From: Prevotella sp. tf2-5
GTDB taxonomy: Bacteria > Bacteroidota > Bacteroidia > Bacteroidales > Bacteroidaceae
Assembly (NCBI RefSeq): GCF_900115435.1
Contig: NZ_FOWK01000008.1
Location: forward strand, 62,001 to 126,000
Direction of reading: 5' to 3'
DNA length: 64,000 nt
Below, piece by piece: positions 62,824 to 64,000 of the stretch. The notes below the pieces were generated by a model, which worked only from the letters and a program-made list of their open reading frames with translations, did not search any database and had not been told where the DNA came from. Positions within the stretch are counted from its first letter, which is position 1; each line of letters opens with the position of its first letter. The position numbers and the translations under genes were made by a program.

Positions 62824-62881
62824 CAAAGGTAGAAGGATTAAATGAAACGACCTAAAATAAAGACTGACATTTGTCTGACAA
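62824..62881 (-). promoter_or_regulatory. Promoter and direct-repeat operator of the ECF sigma operon
   Basis: The minus strand carries TTGTCAGACAAATGTCAG (62881-62864), two TGTCAG half-sites with an 11-base period, then 32 bases, then the -7 element TACCTTTG (62831-62824). The 18-mer is identical to the one at 63885-63902 and the 32-base distance to the -7 element is the same. Confidence 0.7.
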
Positions 62882-62897
62882 ATCAATCTGCTATCAA

Positions 62898-63362
62898 TTA
62901 ATAGTTGTCAAGTATCTGTTTCAGTTTCTCATGCTCTCGCTCCCTCTTTGATTTTCGATGTGGGAATAGTTTACTGATGAAATAGCCGATAAGGGATATT
63001 GGATTGACACCTGTCATCATGGCTCCACCCTGCTGTTCCTTTCGTCGTTCCTCCAGCCAATGGCTTTGATAAGCGAGTCGCATATCCGTTCTCAATGCTG
63101 GCGTTATGATATTTATGTTGACTTTGGGGCGCTCAGGTATCTGTTCTAAGGGGTTGATGGTGGAAATATGCGGTTCCATCGGGGTTATTGTCTGACTGTC
63201 ATGGGGTGTGGACCTCAAGGGCTCATTGCGTAGCCATTCCTCATAGTCGCTTTTTAACGAGTCTGTTTTCATGTGACGTTTATCATCGTCAGGACCTTGA
63301 GCACAACAGGTGGTTGTCACCAACAGAAGGGTAAAGGATAATATATAAAAAAGGTGAGACAT
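62898..63362 (-). CDS. Small secreted or membrane-anchored hypothetical protein
   Basis: 154 residues. An N-terminal hydrophobic segment (LFYILSFTLLLVTTTCCAQ) is a signal peptide, with a possible lipobox at TTCC. The mature part is polar and Pro-rich, then has one short hydrophobic stretch (NPISLIGYFISKLFP) and a Lys/Arg-rich end. I do not recognise the family with confidence; a DUF4858-type protein is possible. Its start overlaps the winged-helix gene stop by one base, so the two are translated together. Confidence 0.65.
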   Translation of the reverse strand: MSHLFYILSFTLLLVTTTCCAQGPDDDKRHMKTDSLKSDYEEWLRNEPLRSTPHDSQTITPMEPHISTINPLEQIPERPKVNINIITPALRTDMRLAYQSHWLEERRKEQQGGAMMTGVNPISLIGYFISKLFPHRKSKREREHEKLKQILDNY

Positions 63363-63676
63363 TAGAATTGTATCAAGCGATAACCAAGTCCACGTGCGTT
63401 GATGATTTTGAGGGAAGGGTCTGCCGATAGGATATGTTTCATACGTGACATGAAGACATAGAGTGAATTCAAGTTATAGATATTGTCATCATCCCAAAAT
63501 TCAATTAAGAGGATATGGTTCTCTACGATGTCACCTTGTGCCTCTATCAGCATACCAAGGATAGATGCCTCGCGAAACGACAGTTTTCTGGAAGAAAGTG
63601 TCCCGTCAAGTGCATGGAACCGTAGTTCCTGTTTCTGCAGGTTTAATTCAAAGCGTCCGATTTGTAATACGTTCAT
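63362..63676 (-). CDS. Stand-alone OmpR/PhoB-type winged-helix DNA-binding protein
   Basis: 104 residues. It consists only of the trans_reg_C domain: FELNLQKQELRFHALDG, LSFREASILGMLIEAQGDIV, and YVFMSRMKHILSADPSLKII with the wing ARGLGYRLIQF. There is no receiver domain, so it is not a standard response regulator; no sensor kinase is adjacent. OmpR-type domains bind tandem half-sites with 10-11 base spacing, and such sites flank this gene on both sides. It may be active by default, or be controlled by the co-translated membrane-type neighbour. Confidence 0.82.
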   Translation of the reverse strand: MNVLQIGRFELNLQKQELRFHALDGTLSSRKLSFREASILGMLIEAQGDIVENHILLIEFWDDDNIYNLNSLYVFMSRMKHILSADPSLKIINARGLGYRLIQF

Positions 63677-63718
63677 GACTTTGCGTTATTTGATGGGTCA
63701 GTAATATAAATGACGGCG

Positions 63719-63775
63719 CAAAGTTATAGTGAATAAACAAAACAGGAAGGCAGATTTTCCTTACAAAACCTTACA
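63719..63775 (-). promoter_or_regulatory. Promoter and possible autoregulatory direct repeat of the winged-helix gene
   Basis: The minus strand carries TGTAAGG-TTT-TGTAAGG (63775-63759), then 32 bases, then TAACTTTG (63726-63719). The half-site TGTAAG differs by one base from TGTCAG at the two outer sites, and the spacing to the -7 element is the same within a base. Confidence 0.55.
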
Positions 63776-63884
63776 GATGATTAAATTAAGGCTTTCTTAA
63801 AATATTTTTGGTTTAAAAGTCTTTCATCAAAGTAATAAAGATTAATACCTTTACTTTTGATCATGATTTAACTAAACAAATGAA

Positions 63885-63942
63885 TTGTCAGACAAATGTC
63901 AGGAATTTATTTCCCTTGTCATCGCCTGTTTTCATAACTTTG
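63885..63942 (+). promoter_or_regulatory. Direct-repeat operator and promoter facing the right edge
   Basis: TTGTCAGACAAATGTCAG (63885-63902), 32 bases, then TAACTTTG (63935-63942). This is the same unit as at 62824-62881 in the opposite orientation. The stretch 63677-63884 has no gene and is AT-rich. Confidence 0.7.
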
Positions 63943-63979
63943 CAGGAAAAACCTATATAAAGTTAAATAGTACAAACAG

Positions 63980-64000
63980 ATGATATTGTTTAGAAACAAA
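63980..64000 (+). CDS. Possible start of a plus-strand gene cut by the window edge
   Basis: ATG at 63980 opens a frame (MILFRNK) to the last base, about 30 bases after the start expected from the 63935 promoter. Too short to identify; included because a promoter and operator point at it. Confidence 0.35.

Noticed and set aside
62864-63902. 18-bp inverted repeats as ends of a mobile or invertible element
   Set aside because: No recombinase lies between or beside them, the promoters lie outside the repeats, and the identical 32-base distance to both -7 elements is better explained by operators. Not fully excluded.

Overview
The window looks like a chromosomal segment of a Bacteroidota bacterium, most likely Prevotella or a close relative (Segatella/Xylanibacter). 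The grounds are the repeated TAnnTTTG -7 promoter elements, mostly without Shine-Dalgarno sites, a hybrid two-component sensor beside a polysaccharide lyase, sigma/anti-sigma/outer-membrane-barrel operons, DUF4230, DUF4738 and DUF5606 families, a long NusB, and the absence of ribosomal RNA, tRNA, phage, IS or CRISPR sequences. It is mainly core chromosome with a few accessory signalling islands.

Layout. 1-5.5 kb: a truncated hybrid two-component sensor (minus strand, running off the left edge) diverges from a small secreted protein and a large secreted pectate lyase, followed by a probable small RNA whose promoter is a close copy of the lyase promoter. 5.7-15.8 kb: a nine-gene plus-strand operon with FHA protein, two Hanks-type kinases, PP2C phosphatase, FHA membrane protein, a double-FHA transmembrane trypsin-like protease, a WG-repeat secreted protein, another secreted protein and TrmO. 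This is the best candidate for an undescribed system: a cytoplasmic phospho-signalling unit in which several parts are anchored by one membrane helix with the C-terminus predicted outside, one carrying a protease. 15.9-23 kb: orphan histidine kinase, AGCS transporter with two DUF4230 proteins, Ca2+ P-type ATPase, DUF4738 lipoprotein. 23-27.9 kb: HAD hydrolase, pgi, gpsA, lysS (minus).

28-37 kb: three tandem ROK-family paralogues run directly into the menaquinone genes menI-menF-menD-menB-menC-menE. 37-40.8 kb: an ECF sigma, FecR-like anti-sigma and TonB-dependent receptor set. 40.8-44.1 kb: a membrane TPR/HTH regulator divergent from a TlpA-like thioredoxin protein. 44.1-45.3 kb: a repeat-rich intergenic stretch and a protein made only of the lid domain of a PepD dipeptidase. 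45.3-49.3 kb: SLC13 transporter, UDP-glucuronate decarboxylase, AroB. 49.5-52.4 kb: an outer-membrane barrel protein with a Gly/Arg-rich tail. 52.5-55.9 kb: DUF5606, coaE, ybbR, yajC, nusB (minus). 56-58.6 kb: rplY, pth, S4-domain protein, Na+/Ca2+ antiporter. 58.6-62.7 kb: a second ECF sigma operon ending in an outer-membrane receptor. 62.9-64 kb: a stand-alone OmpR-type DNA-binding protein lying between two identical 11-bp-period direct-repeat operators.

Across the window there are short tandem microrepeats with periods of 7, 8, 9 and 22 bp, both between genes and in frame inside genes (the sensor, menC, menE, aroB, coaE). Two of the 22-bp families share the same build, a 15-bp palindrome (6-3-6) plus a 7-bp spacer.
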